Shown here in pieces: positions 20,100 through 28,342 of a DNA stretch of 64,000 nucleotides. Below the pieces are notes generated by a model. It was not told the origin of the DNA, ran no database searches, and worked only from the letters and a program-made list of their open reading frames with translations. The position numbers were made by a program, and so were the translations under genes. Numbering within the stretch: position 1 is the first letter of the stretch; every line of letters starts with the position of its first letter. Location of the stretch: NCBI RefSeq assembly GCF_029761935.1, contig NZ_CP121699.1:3286001-3350000 (forward strand), in the 5' to 3' direction. Source of the DNA: Microbacterium testaceum (GTDB lineage: Bacteria > Actinomycetota > Actinomycetes > Actinomycetales > Microbacteriaceae).

Positions 20100-20798
20100 A
20101 TGAGCACCTCTGTACCCGCGCCCGCCGCGGCTCCCGATGCACCGACCACCACGCAGAAGAACGGTGTCGGCCTCGCTGCGCTGATCGTCGGCGCGGTCGC
20201 GATCGTCTTCGCCATCGTCCCCATCGTGAGCTTCATCGCGTGGCTGCCCGCACTGGCCGCGATCATCCTCGGAATCATCGGTCTCGTCCGCAAGAACCGC
20301 GCCCGCGCCTTTGCATGGACGGGCCTCGCGCTCGGCGTCGTCGCCTGGATCATCGCGATCGTCGTCTCGCTCGCCGCGATCGCCGGCGTCGCCGGAGCGG
20401 TCAACGAGAGCCTCGAGAACAGCACCGTCGTGCCGGTCACCCCGGTCGACGGGGCGGCGGGCTCGAACGACTCGGGTTCCGCCGAGGCGGTCGCCGGCGG
20501 GAACCTCGTTTACGAGGTCACCTCCGACGGCGCCACCGTCGCGAACGTCACCTACCTGACGGCCGACTCGTCGGGCAGCTCCACGCAGCAGGCCACCGAC
20601 GTCGCCGCGCCGTGGAAGACGGAGTTCGCGGTGGACTCGTCCGGAATGTTCAACTTCTCGGTGTTCTCTCTCGTGGCCCAGGCCGACCAGTCCGCGTCCA
20701 CCGTCTCGTGCAAGATCACCTTCAACGGCGAGGTCATCGCCGAGCAGACCTCGACGGGCCAGTTCGCCATCGTCACCTGCTCGGGCTCGACCGACTGA
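20100..20798 (+). CDS. DUF4190-like membrane-anchored protein with extracytoplasmic domain
   Basis: The 232-residue protein has an Ala/Pro-rich cytoplasmic start, then two helices with KNGVGLAALIVGAVAIVFAIV and ALAAIILGIIGLVRKNRARAFAWTGLALGVVAW, the DUF4190-type two-helix unit with its GxxGLVRK connector. The extracytoplasmic part after a Ser/Gly-rich linker has NLVYEVTSDGATVANVTYLT and a cysteine pair (VSCKITFNG and IVTCSGS), resembling the beta-sandwich of MmpS-like proteins. Function is unknown. I chose the ATG at 20100 because upstream in-frame sequence is not protein-like. A TACCGT hexamer at 20041 may be the promoter. A strong terminator follows. Confidence 0.75.
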   Translation: MSTSVPAPAAAPDAPTTTQKNGVGLAALIVGAVAIVFAIVPIVSFIAWLPALAAIILGIIGLVRKNRARAFAWTGLALGVVAWIIAIVVSLAAIAGVAGAVNESLENSTVVPVTPVDGAAGSNDSGSAEAVAGGNLVYEVTSDGATVANVTYLTADSSGSSTQQATDVAAPWKTEFAVDSSGMFNFSVFSLVAQADQSASTVSCKITFNGEVIAEQTSTGQFAIVTCSGSTD

Positions 20799-20806
20799 GC
20801 CGCCCC

Positions 20807-20836
20807 GGAGCCCCCGACCTCGTGGTCGGGGGCTCC
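20807..20836 (+). terminator. Hairpin terminator after the DUF4190-like gene
   Basis: GGAGCCCCCGACC pairs perfectly with GGTCGGGGGCTCC (13 bp) around a four-base TCGT loop, starting 8 bp after the stop. Confidence 0.8.
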
Positions 20837-20980
20837 GTCGTTCTCGCGGACGCGCACGTGACGAGGACGTTTACGTTCGGCGAGGACGCACCCGGTCGGC
20901 CGCGCTCTTCTGCGTCCTCGACGAACGAATGCGGTTTCGGCATGTGCGAGCACCTGCGACCCGCGTGCTGTCGCGCCCCG

Positions 20981-21003
20981 ATGTCCGAGGTTGGCGGCAG
21001 AGT
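20981..21003 (+). promoter_or_regulatory. Short-spaced promoter, copy 6 (LLM oxidoreductase pair)
   Basis: Plus strand: ATGTCCGAG, 8 bases, CAGAGT, 6 bases, ATG at 21010. The 9-mer differs from the common ATGTCGGAG at one position. Confidence 0.52.
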
Positions 21004-21009
21004 AGAACC

Positions 21010-21891
21010 ATGAGTCGTATCGGCACGATCTTCAGCCCCTACCCGCATCCGCCCGAGCAGCTGCGCGACGCCGCGCGCGCGGCCGAAGACGCCGGTGTCG
21101 AAGAACTCTGGCTCTGGGAGGACTGCTTCCGCTCCTCGGCCTGGGCCGCGGCCGCCGCGGCGCTCGCCGTGACGGATCATCTGCGCATCGGGGTCGGTAT
21201 CGCCCCACTTCCGCTGCGCAACGTGGCCGCCTCGGCGATGGAGATCGCCACGATCGAGCGCATGTTCCCTGGGCGCCTCCTTCCGGGGTTCGGGCACGGG
21301 GTGCAGGACTGGATGCGACAGGTCGGGGCGAAAGCCGCGTCTCCGTTGACGCTCATGCGCGAGCACCTGCCCGCGCTGCGGTCGCTGCTCGCCGGCGAGA
21401 CCGTCAGCGCTGAGGGGCGCTATGTGAGACTCCGCGACGTGGCTCTTGACTGGCCGCCCGCCCAGGCTCCCCTCGTCTATGCCGCCGCCGAAGGGCCCAA
21501 GACTCTGAGCCTCGCCGGCGCCGTGGCCGACGGGGTGGTGCTCGACAGTCGGCACACCGTCGCCGAGATCGCCGCCGCCGTGCAGACCGTGCAGGCCGGG
21601 CGCGCAGAAGCCGGTCGAGAAGGCCGCGCGGACATCGTGGCGTACGTGCTGACCGCGTTCGGTCCGGATGCGCGAGAGCGCGCGACGGCGGTCATGTCCG
21701 ATCGCGAGGACGCGCCCGACCGCGTGCTCGCGGGATCGGTGGGCGAGGTCGCCGAGGGGGTTGCGCGCTTCCAGGCGGCGGGTGTCGACGACGTCGTGCT
21801 GCTGCCGACCGACGACGTCGATCTCGCCACGTTCTTCTCGGCCGTGGGCCAGGTCGCTCAGGCTGTTCCCCACGCGGGAGGCGTGTCGTGA
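21010..21891 (+). CDS. LLM-class (luciferase-like) flavin/F420 oxidoreductase
   Basis: The 293-residue product is a luciferase-like monooxygenase family TIM barrel. Landmarks are AAEDAGVEELWLWEDCFRSS near the N-terminus, HLRIGVGIAPLPLRNVAASAMEIATIERMFPGR with the following LLPGFGHGVQDWM, and AGRAEAGREG near the C-terminus. Relatives use FMN or F420 as cofactor, and the substrate is unknown. The gene is leaderless behind a short-spaced promoter and overlaps the next LLM gene by 4 bases (GTGA), so the two proteins are made together and could form a heteromer like luciferase alpha/beta. That pairing is inference. Confidence 0.85.
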   Translation: MSRIGTIFSPYPHPPEQLRDAARAAEDAGVEELWLWEDCFRSSAWAAAAAALAVTDHLRIGVGIAPLPLRNVAASAMEIATIERMFPGRLLPGFGHGVQDWMRQVGAKAASPLTLMREHLPALRSLLAGETVSAEGRYVRLRDVALDWPPAQAPLVYAAAEGPKTLSLAGAVADGVVLDSRHTVAEIAAAVQTVQAGRAEAGREGRADIVAYVLTAFGPDARERATAVMSDREDAPDRVLAGSVGEVAEGVARFQAAGVDDVVLLPTDDVDLATFFSAVGQVAQAVPHAGGVS

Positions 21892-22664
21892 CGCGCGGAA
21901 CCGTTTCGCTGGGCCTCGCCGGCTCGCTGGGTCCCGACGCCGTCGCCCGGATCGCCCCGGTCGTCGAAAGCGCCGGGTTCGACACGCTCTGGATCAACGA
22001 CACCCCCGACGGCGACGCCCTGGCGGCGCTGGCGGCCGCAGCGCGCGTGACCGACCGGCTCCGTCTCGCGACCGGGGTCGTGCCCGTCGACCGCAGGCCC
22101 GCCGAAGCGATCGCCGCCGACGTGGCATCCCTGGCTCTTCCCCTCGACCGGCTCACGCTCGGCATCGGCTCGGGCATGGCGAAGCAGGGGGCTCTCGCCC
22201 GGGTGACCGAGGCCGTCTCGGTGCTGCACGAGGCCGGGGTGCCGCGCGTTCTCGTCGGGGCCTTGGGCCCCAAGATGCGACGAACGGGCGTCGAGCTCGC
22301 CGAGGGCGTCTTGCTCAACTGGGTGCCCCCGACCGAGGCCCGCGACCAGGCCGAGGCGCTGCACGCGATCGCGCCGGACGCGCATATCGCCGTCTACGTG
22401 CGCACGGCGATCGCCCCCGCGGCGCGCGAACGGCTCGAGGCGGAGACAGCCCGATACGCCTCGTTCCCGAACTACGCCGCGAACTTCGAGCGGATGGGGG
22501 TGAATGCCGCAGACACGACGATCCGCGACGTCACCGAGCTGGGGGATGCTCTCGAGGCCTACACCACGGCCGCCGACGAGGTCGTGCTGCGCGCGATCGT
22601 GGCGGAGGACACCGTCGAGGCGTATGTCGACTTCGCGAGGAGGACGGCGCCGTCGCCGCGCTGA
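21888..22664 (+). CDS. Second LLM-class oxidoreductase, short form
   Basis: A 258-residue LLM-fold protein with APVVESAGFDTLWINDTPDG at its N-terminus, TDRLRLATGVVPVDRRPAEAIAADVASL and DRLTLGIGSGMAKQGALARVTEAVSVL, matching the barrel core. It is shorter than typical LLM enzymes, lacking much of the insertion region after strand 5. It starts with GTG overlapping the stop of the preceding LLM gene. The two are only distantly alike and probably not a recent duplication. It could be a separate F420-dependent enzyme or a non-catalytic partner. It ends 23 bp from the convergent GNAT gene. Confidence 0.8.
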   Translation: MTRGTVSLGLAGSLGPDAVARIAPVVESAGFDTLWINDTPDGDALAALAAAARVTDRLRLATGVVPVDRRPAEAIAADVASLALPLDRLTLGIGSGMAKQGALARVTEAVSVLHEAGVPRVLVGALGPKMRRTGVELAEGVLLNWVPPTEARDQAEALHAIAPDAHIAVYVRTAIAPAARERLEAETARYASFPNYAANFERMGVNAADTTIRDVTELGDALEAYTTAADEVVLRAIVAEDTVEAYVDFARRTAPSPR

Positions 22665-22686
22665 CCCTGACCCGCGATCGGCGTCG

Positions 22687-23178
22687 TCAGCGCACGAGGC
22701 TCACCGTGCGGGGGATCGGGCCGAACGACGACTCCGCGCCGTCGGGACGGAACTCGTTGCGGCGATAGAACGCGTGAGCGCGCGGATTGTCCGCCGCGAC
22801 CCACAGCGACGCCGGCCGGTTCCCGAGGACGGCGTCGAGCAGCCCCTGGCCCGCTCCGCTCCCGTGCGACGACTCGGCGACGTAGAGCATCTGCAGTTCC
22901 TCGGGGCGGACCGCGTCCGCCCCCGGGGTGAGGTGCGTCGCGGCGAAGCCCACGATGGACCCGTCGGCGTCGGCGACGACGACGTTCAGCTCCTCTTCCT
23001 CGAGAGAGGAACGCCACATCCCGATCCGTCGCTCGGCATCGAACCACGGGTTCGTGTCGGGATCGTCGACGAACCGTCCCTGGGTCTCGCGCCACGACCG
23101 GGCGTGCACGGTCGCGATCGCGACCGCGTCGGCCGGGATCGCGGGTCGGATCCGGAGGGTCGCGCGCGATCGTTCCAT
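22687..23178 (-). CDS. GNAT family N-acetyltransferase
   Basis: A 163-residue acetyltransferase with a GNAT fold: LRIRPAIPADAVAIATVHARSW at the N-terminus (motif C), the central beta strands LNVVVADADGSIVGFAATHL, the acetyl-CoA loop in ESSHGSGAGQGLLDAVLG (motif A, a G-x-G-x-G-like turn) and the late NPRAHAFYRRNEFRPDG strand-helix (motif B). The acceptor substrate is unknown. The ATG is 6 bases after TAGACT (23185-23190 on the minus strand), a leaderless start. It is divergent from the DUF1349 gene with a 63-bp gap, in which the opposite promoter hexamer TAGTCT sits at 23230. Confidence 0.85.
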   Translation of the reverse strand: MERSRATLRIRPAIPADAVAIATVHARSWRETQGRFVDDPDTNPWFDAERRIGMWRSSLEEEELNVVVADADGSIVGFAATHLTPGADAVRPEELQMLYVAESSHGSGAGQGLLDAVLGNRPASLWVAADNPRAHAFYRRNEFRPDGAESSFGPIPRTVSLVR

Positions 23179-23241
23179 GACGCGAGTCTAGGAACACCGC
23201 CCGACCGGGCCCGCGCGAGGCGCGCTGGATAGTCTCCCCTC

Positions 23242-23847
23242 ATGACGCTGTCGCTTCCCGACCTTCCCGACCTGCACTGGACCGGCGTCGAGGGCGACGC
23301 CCGCGTCGACGCTCGCGGCGCGTTGACGCTGACATCCCGGGGCGGGGTCGACTGGACGAACGACGCGACCGGCGGTCCGGCCCAGCACGCCGCGACCGCC
23401 TTGGCCTTCGCGGCTCCCGACGGAGATTTCACCCTGTCGGCGCGGGTGCGCGTGACGGGGGAGCGCTCGACCTTCGACGCCGGGGCGCTCGCGCTGTGGT
23501 CGGGTCCGCAGAGGTGGGCGAAGGTCTGCAACGAGTACTCGCCCCAGGGCGACAGCATGGTCGTGAGCGTCGTGACGAACGACTTCTCCGACGACGCCAA
23601 CGGCGCGGTCTTCGCGACCGACGCGGTCTTCCTTCGGATCACTCGTGTCGGGGCGGCCTTCGCGTTCCACTACTCGCTCGACGGCGAGTCCTGGCCCTTC
23701 CTGCGCTTGTTCCGTCTGGACGCCGACTCCTCGACCCTCTCGGTCGGCTTCCTGGCTCAGGCGCCGATGGGACCCGGGGCGACCGCCGTGTTCGACGAGA
23801 TCCGGTTCGATCGCTCATCGCTCCGCGACCTGCGCGACCTGAGCTGA
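23242..23847 (+). CDS. DUF1349 domain protein (concanavalin-like fold)
   Basis: The 201-residue protein has the DUF1349 sequence pattern: LHWTGVEGDARVDARGALTLTSRGGVDW near the start, then FTLSARVRVTGERSTFDAGALALWSGPQRWAKVCNEY, SVVTNDFSDDANGAVF and LRITRVGAAFAFHYSLDGESW. The fold is a beta sandwich related to concanavalin-like lectin/glucanase domains. It has no signal peptide, so it is cytoplasmic. Yeast and bacterial relatives are uncharacterised, and a carbohydrate-binding role is possible but unproven. The ATG lies 6 bases after TAGTCT, a leaderless start. It may share a transcript with the DoxX-like gene 36 bp downstream, although that gene has its own hexamer. Confidence 0.8.
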   Translation: MTLSLPDLPDLHWTGVEGDARVDARGALTLTSRGGVDWTNDATGGPAQHAATALAFAAPDGDFTLSARVRVTGERSTFDAGALALWSGPQRWAKVCNEYSPQGDSMVVSVVTNDFSDDANGAVFATDAVFLRITRVGAAFAFHYSLDGESWPFLRLFRLDADSSTLSVGFLAQAPMGPGATAVFDEIRFDRSSLRDLRDLS

Positions 23848-23883
23848 GGCCCCCGCCCCGCGTACGGATGACAGACTGACCGG

Positions 23884-24291
23884 ATGCCGCGTCGCACAGT
23901 TCTCACCGTCCGCTCCGTCGCCCGCGGGGCACTTGCCCTGCTGCTGGTCGGGGCCGGCGTCAGCCATGTCACATGGGGCCGCCGTGGCTACCGGATCGTC
24001 GTTCCCGGGTGGGCCACGCGGCTGCTGCGCACCGACAAGGACGCCATCGTCGTGGCATCCGGGGCCGTCGAAGTGATCCTCGGTGTCGCTCTCTTCGCGT
24101 TGCCGCAGGAGCGGGGGCGCATCGGCGCGGCCATCGCCGCGTTCTTCGTCGCGGTGTTCCCCGGCAACGTGCACCAGTGGCGGACCGGGCGTTCAGCGCC
24201 CGGATTGAACACCGACCGCTCGCGCTTCCTCCGACTGTTCCTCCAGGTGCCGCTCGTCGCGTGGGCCTGGTGGTCGACGCGCCGGCGCTGA
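23884..24291 (+). CDS. DoxX-like family membrane protein
   Basis: A 135-residue membrane protein with four hydrophobic segments. After a basic start comes GALALLLVGAGVSHVTWG, then VVASGAVEVILGVALFALPQ, IGAAIAAFFVAVFPGNVHQW and RLFLQVPLVAWAWW. The layout and the AGxxH...GxxE...PGNxHxW residues resemble the DoxX/DoxD-like family, members of which occur in quinol or thiosulfate oxidation complexes but are mostly uncharacterised in actinobacteria. The ATG follows CAGACT (23872-23877) by 6 bases. It is convergent with recQ, whose stop is 9 bp away. Confidence 0.75.
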   Translation: MPRRTVLTVRSVARGALALLLVGAGVSHVTWGRRGYRIVVPGWATRLLRTDKDAIVVASGAVEVILGVALFALPQERGRIGAAIAAFFVAVFPGNVHQWRTGRSAPGLNTDRSRFLRLFLQVPLVAWAWWSTRRR

Positions 24292-24300
24292 CGGCCGCGC

Positions 24301-25950
24301 CTACGCCGCCTCGCCGAGCTCGAGGATGCCCTTCTCGAACGCCGCGCGGGCCAGCACCTTGTAGCCGTGGCCGGCGAAGAAGACCGTCAGCCGGTCGTCC
24401 TCGATGGCCATGACCGTACCGGTACCGAACTCACCGTGTTCGACGGTGGAATCGATGCGGATGCCGCCGGGCTCGGTGTCTTCGGCCGCGGCCTCGACCG
24501 GCGCCACTGCGCCGGCGTCGCATCGGTCGCATGAGGCGCACTGACTCGGCGTCTCGACACCGAAGTACTCGAGCAGCGCCCGCCGTCGGCAGTGAGTCGT
24601 CTCCGCGTACCCGCGCATGATCTCGATGCGAGAGGCCCGAATGCGCTCTTCGGCCTCGTCGCGCTCGCGCACGGCGCTCACCGCGTCGCCCGCCGAGACC
24701 TTCGCAAGCGCCGACACTCCGTCGGGACCCGACACGGCGAGCTCGCAGGCCACGAGCTGGTTCAACACCCGGCCGATCGCCCGGACCGAGCGGCCGCTCT
24801 CGTCGGCGATGTCTTTCGCGCGCACCGGCGTGCTGGTCCGCTGCAGAACGTCCCACACGCCCGCGATGTCGGCTCGTTTGGTGTGGCCGCCCGCGAAGAA
24901 CGAGCGCAGCGAGAAGTCCTCGGCGCGGTAGTGCAGGATCGCCCGCGCGGGCTGCCCGTCGCGGGCGGCGCGTCCGATCTCCTGGGCGTACGAATCGAGC
25001 GACTCCGTGACATCGGCGTGCACGACCAGGCGCACGTCGCTCTTGTCCACTCCCATCCCGAACGCCGAGGTCGCCACCACCACATCGAGCTCTCCGGCGC
25101 TCCACGCGGAGTGCACCTCGTCGCGCTTCTTCTGCGCCATGGCCCCGTGGTACGCCGCCGCCCGCAGGCCGAGTTCGCGGAGTTCTTCGGCGTAGGAGTC
25201 GGTGCCCTTGCGCGTCGCAACGTACAGCAACGCCGGGCCGCCGGCATCCTGGACATCCGCCACGACCGCGCGACGCTTGTCCGCGTCGTGCTCGTGCCGG
25301 CGGACGGCCATGTGGATCTCGGGACGATCCATGCCGCGCACCTCGAGGTGGGGCTCGCGCATGCCGAGGCTCGCGACGATGTCGTCGCGGACGGGAGCGG
25401 ATGCCGTTGCGGTCAGCGCCAGCACCGGGGGATGGCCGAGGGCTTCGATGGCGTCGCCGATGCGCGCGTAATCGGGGCGGAAGTCGTGGCCCCACGCCGA
25501 GACGCAGTGGGCTTCGTCGATGACGACGAGGCGTACATCGGCCTTCGCGAGACGATCGAACACCTCGGCGTTGGCGAGCTGTTCGGGGGCGAGGAAGGCG
25601 TAGACGGCGTCGGGTCCCTCGATCGCGGCCCACGCGGCTTTCTTGGCGGCGGCGCCCGTGCGCGAGTTGAGGGCGACCGCGGCGGGGGCATCGGGGGCGG
25701 CGTCGATCGAGTCGATCTGGTCGCGCTGGAGGGCCAGCAGGGGCGAGATGACCACGGTGGTCCCGCCCAGTTCGCATCCGGCGATCTGGTAGACCGCCGA
25801 CTTGCCTGCTCCGGTCGGGAACACGACGAGAGTGTCGCGGCCGCTCACCACCGCGTCGATCGCTTCGGCCTGACCCGGCAGCAGGTCGTCCCATCCGAAC
25901 ACCTCACGGGCGGTGCGGGCGGACTGTTCGAGTGTGGCGGGAGCGTTCAC
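24301..25950 (-). CDS. recQ: RecQ-family ATP-dependent DNA helicase
   Basis: The 549-residue protein is a superfamily 2 helicase of the RecQ type. It has motif 0 (LLPGQAEAIDAVVSG), Walker A VFPTGAGKSAVY near residue 45, the Walker B DEAHCVSAWGHDFRPDY and the motif VI segment AQEIGRAARDGQPA. A zinc-binding cysteine cluster follows (HCRRRALLEYFG...QCASCDRC, near 450-476). The C-terminus has no clear HRDC domain but ends in a small GxVMAIEDDRLTVFFAGHGYK domain like the tudor-type tails of some helicases. It unwinds DNA in recombination and repair. GTG start. It is divergent from DNA ligase, both behind copies of the short-spaced promoter, which suggests a damage-response pair. Confidence 0.92.
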   Translation of the reverse strand: MNAPATLEQSARTAREVFGWDDLLPGQAEAIDAVVSGRDTLVVFPTGAGKSAVYQIAGCELGGTTVVISPLLALQRDQIDSIDAAPDAPAAVALNSRTGAAAKKAAWAAIEGPDAVYAFLAPEQLANAEVFDRLAKADVRLVVIDEAHCVSAWGHDFRPDYARIGDAIEALGHPPVLALTATASAPVRDDIVASLGMREPHLEVRGMDRPEIHMAVRRHEHDADKRRAVVADVQDAGGPALLYVATRKGTDSYAEELRELGLRAAAYHGAMAQKKRDEVHSAWSAGELDVVVATSAFGMGVDKSDVRLVVHADVTESLDSYAQEIGRAARDGQPARAILHYRAEDFSLRSFFAGGHTKRADIAGVWDVLQRTSTPVRAKDIADESGRSVRAIGRVLNQLVACELAVSGPDGVSALAKVSAGDAVSAVRERDEAEERIRASRIEIMRGYAETTHCRRRALLEYFGVETPSQCASCDRCDAGAVAPVEAAAEDTEPGGIRIDSTVEHGEFGTGTVMAIEDDRLTVFFAGHGYKVLARAAFEKGILELGEAA

Positions 25951-25976
25951 GGAGCCTCATTCCTGCGGGAGGTCTC

Positions 25977-25999
25977 AGCACACCTCAGACCTCCGACAT
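25977..25999 (-). promoter_or_regulatory. Short-spaced promoter, copy 7 (recQ; weak -10)
   Basis: Minus strand: ATGTCGGAG, 8 bases, TGTGCT. The hexamer fits TANNNT at only two of its three fixed positions, and the start codon is 27 bases away, so the leader is longer than at the other copies. It is paired with copy 8 on the other strand. Confidence 0.45.
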
Positions 26000-26124
26000 C
26001 GCCCCGGGGGTTGCGAGGACGGCCCGGATCTGTTCTCGCGAGGGGGTGGCCGTGAAACGCTGACGGTCTCCGAAAAGCGCCGTGGTCTTGGCACTCGCGC
26101 CTGATCCGCACAAGCGTCCACCCG

Positions 26125-26147
26125 ATGTCGGAGGGGGATGCCAAGAT
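26125..26147 (+). promoter_or_regulatory. Short-spaced promoter, copy 8 (DNA ligase)
   Basis: Plus strand: ATGTCGGAG, GGGGATGC, CAAGAT, 6 bases, ATG at 26154. A DNA repair gene directly downstream supports the damage-promoter reading. Confidence 0.62.
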
Positions 26148-26153
26148 GCCGAC

Positions 26154-27701
26154 ATGCTCTTCGGCGACATCGAGACCGCGCTCGCGACGGTGACGAACAC
26201 GCGCTCGCGCCTGGCGAAGATCGAGGCCCTCGCGGCGCTTCTGCGCGGGCTCGATCCCGACGAGATCGAGCCCGCGGTGGGATTGCTCACCGCGGCCCCG
26301 CGCCAGGGACGCCTCGGCGTGGGGTGGCGGACGCTCTCCGCCCGCGCCGGTGATCACGCCGACACCTCGAACCTGACGATCGGCGACGTCGACGACGCGT
26401 TCAGCGCGCTCACCAAGATCGGTGGGGCGGGTTCCGCGGCCGTCCGAACGCGCCTCCTCGACGACCTCGCGGGGCGCGCGACGGCGACGGAGTGGCACCT
26501 GCTCGTTCGCATCATGACGGGCGAGTTGCGCACGGGCGCCCTCGAGGGAGTACTCCTGGATGCCGTGGCCCGAGCCGCCGAGCGCGACGGTGCCCTGGTG
26601 CGTCGTGCCGCCATGCTGTCGGGGGATCTGGGCGGGACGACCCGCATCGCCTTGACCGGGACCCCCGAGGATCTCGCCGCGGTCGGGCTCGTCGTGGGGC
26701 GCGGCGTGCAGCCGATGTTGGCATCTCCCGCGACGAGCGTCGCCGAGGCGATGGCCGTGACCGCCCGAGCCTCGGTGGAGTACAAACTCGACGGGGCCCG
26801 GGTGCAGGTGCATCGCCACGGCGATGAGGTGCGCGTCTTCACCCGCACACTCGCCGACATCACCCACCGGGTGCCCGAGATCGTCGAGGTGGCGCTCTCG
26901 CTCCCCGTCCACGACATCATCCTCGACGGCGAGACCCTTTCGCTCGACGAAGACGGCGGTCCTCGTCCGTTCCAGGACACGATGGCCCGCTTCGGCGCCG
27001 AGGCGGCTCGAGAGATCGCCCTGCGCCCCTGGTTCTTCGACCTGATCCATATCGACGGTCGCGACCTCGTCGACGAACCCCTCGCCACGCGCCTCGCCGA
27101 GCTCGAACGGGTGGCGGGGGAGCACCGCATCCCCGCCGTGCTCACGGACGACGTCGACGTGGCCGACGCCTTCGCGCGCGACGCTCTCGCCGCCGGCCAC
27201 GAGGGAGTGATGGTGAAGGGGCTCGACGACCCCTATACCGCGGGGCGCCGCGGCAAGAGCTGGCTGAAGGTCAAGCCGGTGCACACCTTCGACCTCGTCG
27301 TCCTCGGGGTGGAGTACGGATCGGGCCGACGCTCCGACTGGTTGTCGAACCTGCATCTCGGAGCGCGGGATCCACACGGCCGCTTCGGCGACCCGGGCAG
27401 CTTCGTGATGGTCGGCAAGACGTTCAAGGGACTGACGGACGAACTTCTGCAGTGGCAGACGGCGCACTTCGCCGAGAGGCAGACCGCAGACCTGCCGGGC
27501 GGCATCCGCGTGGCGCCCGACACCGTCGTCGAGATCGCGATCGACGGGGTGCAGCGGTCCGTGCGGTATCCGGGCGGCGTGGCGCTGCGCTTCGCCCGGG
27601 TGAAGACCTACCGTTCGGACAAGACCGCGGCAGAGGCCGACACCATCGAGACCCTGCGCGCACTGCTGCCCGGCGGCGGCGAAGCGGCGACGGAAGGATG
27701 A
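26154..27701 (+). CDS. lig: ATP-dependent DNA ligase, LigB type
   Basis: The 515-residue enzyme has an N-terminal helical DNA-binding domain, the adenylation motif EYKLDGARVQVHRHG (KxDG, Lys near residue 211), motif III (FTRTLADITHRVPEI), motif IV (IILDGETLS) and motif V (EGVMVKGLDDPY...SWLKVK). A C-terminal OB domain carries the final RFARVKTYRSDK. Length and layout fit mycobacterial LigB, a nick-sealing ligase that is accessory to the NAD-dependent LigA. It is leaderless, behind a promoter nearly identical to that at 16475, and divergent from recQ. Four bp separate it from the next gene, so an operon is likely. Confidence 0.93.
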   Translation: MLFGDIETALATVTNTRSRLAKIEALAALLRGLDPDEIEPAVGLLTAAPRQGRLGVGWRTLSARAGDHADTSNLTIGDVDDAFSALTKIGGAGSAAVRTRLLDDLAGRATATEWHLLVRIMTGELRTGALEGVLLDAVARAAERDGALVRRAAMLSGDLGGTTRIALTGTPEDLAAVGLVVGRGVQPMLASPATSVAEAMAVTARASVEYKLDGARVQVHRHGDEVRVFTRTLADITHRVPEIVEVALSLPVHDIILDGETLSLDEDGGPRPFQDTMARFGAEAAREIALRPWFFDLIHIDGRDLVDEPLATRLAELERVAGEHRIPAVLTDDVDVADAFARDALAAGHEGVMVKGLDDPYTAGRRGKSWLKVKPVHTFDLVVLGVEYGSGRRSDWLSNLHLGARDPHGRFGDPGSFVMVGKTFKGLTDELLQWQTAHFAERQTADLPGGIRVAPDTVVEIAIDGVQRSVRYPGGVALRFARVKTYRSDKTAAEADTIETLRALLPGGGEAATEG

Positions 27702-27705
27702 AGTC

Positions 27706-28332
27706 ATGAGTCTGGCCCCCTGGCTCGACGGCGAGCTCGGCTACCGCAGTTTCGGAACCCCGGGAGCCCCGCGGGCCGTGTTCGTCCTGCGCACGGGCGA
27801 TATCGCGACCACCGATCCCGATGCCCGCGTCACCTCGGGTTTCGACGTGCGGATCGTCGCGGTCGGCCTCGATGCGCCCGAGCTCGAGGACCCACCGGTC
27901 TTCGGTGGGCAGACCCCGGCCGGGCTGACGGTCGAGGCGCTGAAGGCGTTGCTCGAACGCGAAGCGGCCGGGGCCACCGTGGGAGTCGTCGGTGAGAGGG
28001 CCGCCGGACCGATCGCCCTCTACCTCGCCGCGGCGATGGGTGGTGTCGTCGATCGCGTCGCGATCGTCGGCGTCGAGAGCCCCTCCGACCCGCTGAGTCG
28101 CGACCTGAGGACGCCTCTGCTCGACGACCTCGCGGCCGAGGTGCTCGTCGTCGTGGGCGTCGACGGCCCCGCGGGGCGAAGCGATGCGACGTGGTACGTC
28201 GATCGCCTGCGTGCGGGCACCGCCGAGGTCGTCCATTCCGATGAGATCGGCTCGGTCGACGGTCAGGTCACGCTGACGTCGGTGTGGTCACGCGTGTTGG
28301 CGCACGTCGCCCCGGGCGCCGAACGACGCTGA
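27706..28332 (+). CDS. Hypothetical protein with alpha/beta-hydrolase-like core, nucleophile absent
   Basis: The 208-residue protein lies 4 bp after the ligase gene with GGAAGG 8 bases before its ATG, so it is in the same operon. It reads like a reduced alpha/beta fold: RAVFVLRTGDIATTDPDARV, a region ATVGVVGERAAGPIALYLAAAMGG in the position of a nucleophile elbow, and AAEVLVVVGVDGPAG. The expected GxSxG is GERAAG, so a catalytic serine is missing, and the C-terminus lacks a clear His. It may be a degenerate hydrolase with a structural role, or an unrelated fold. No repair function is claimed beyond gene linkage. Confidence 0.6.
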   Translation: MSLAPWLDGELGYRSFGTPGAPRAVFVLRTGDIATTDPDARVTSGFDVRIVAVGLDAPELEDPPVFGGQTPAGLTVEALKALLEREAAGATVGVVGERAAGPIALYLAAAMGGVVDRVAIVGVESPSDPLSRDLRTPLLDDLAAEVLVVVGVDGPAGRSDATWYVDRLRAGTAEVVHSDEIGSVDGQVTLTSVWSRVLAHVAPGAERR

Positions 28333-28342
28333 GGGCCGCCCC

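Noticed and set aside
20837..20980. LexA (SOS) box in the spacer before the LLM genes
   Set aside because: CTCGACGAACGAATG looked similar to half of an actinobacterial SOS box, but no second half at the right spacing is present.
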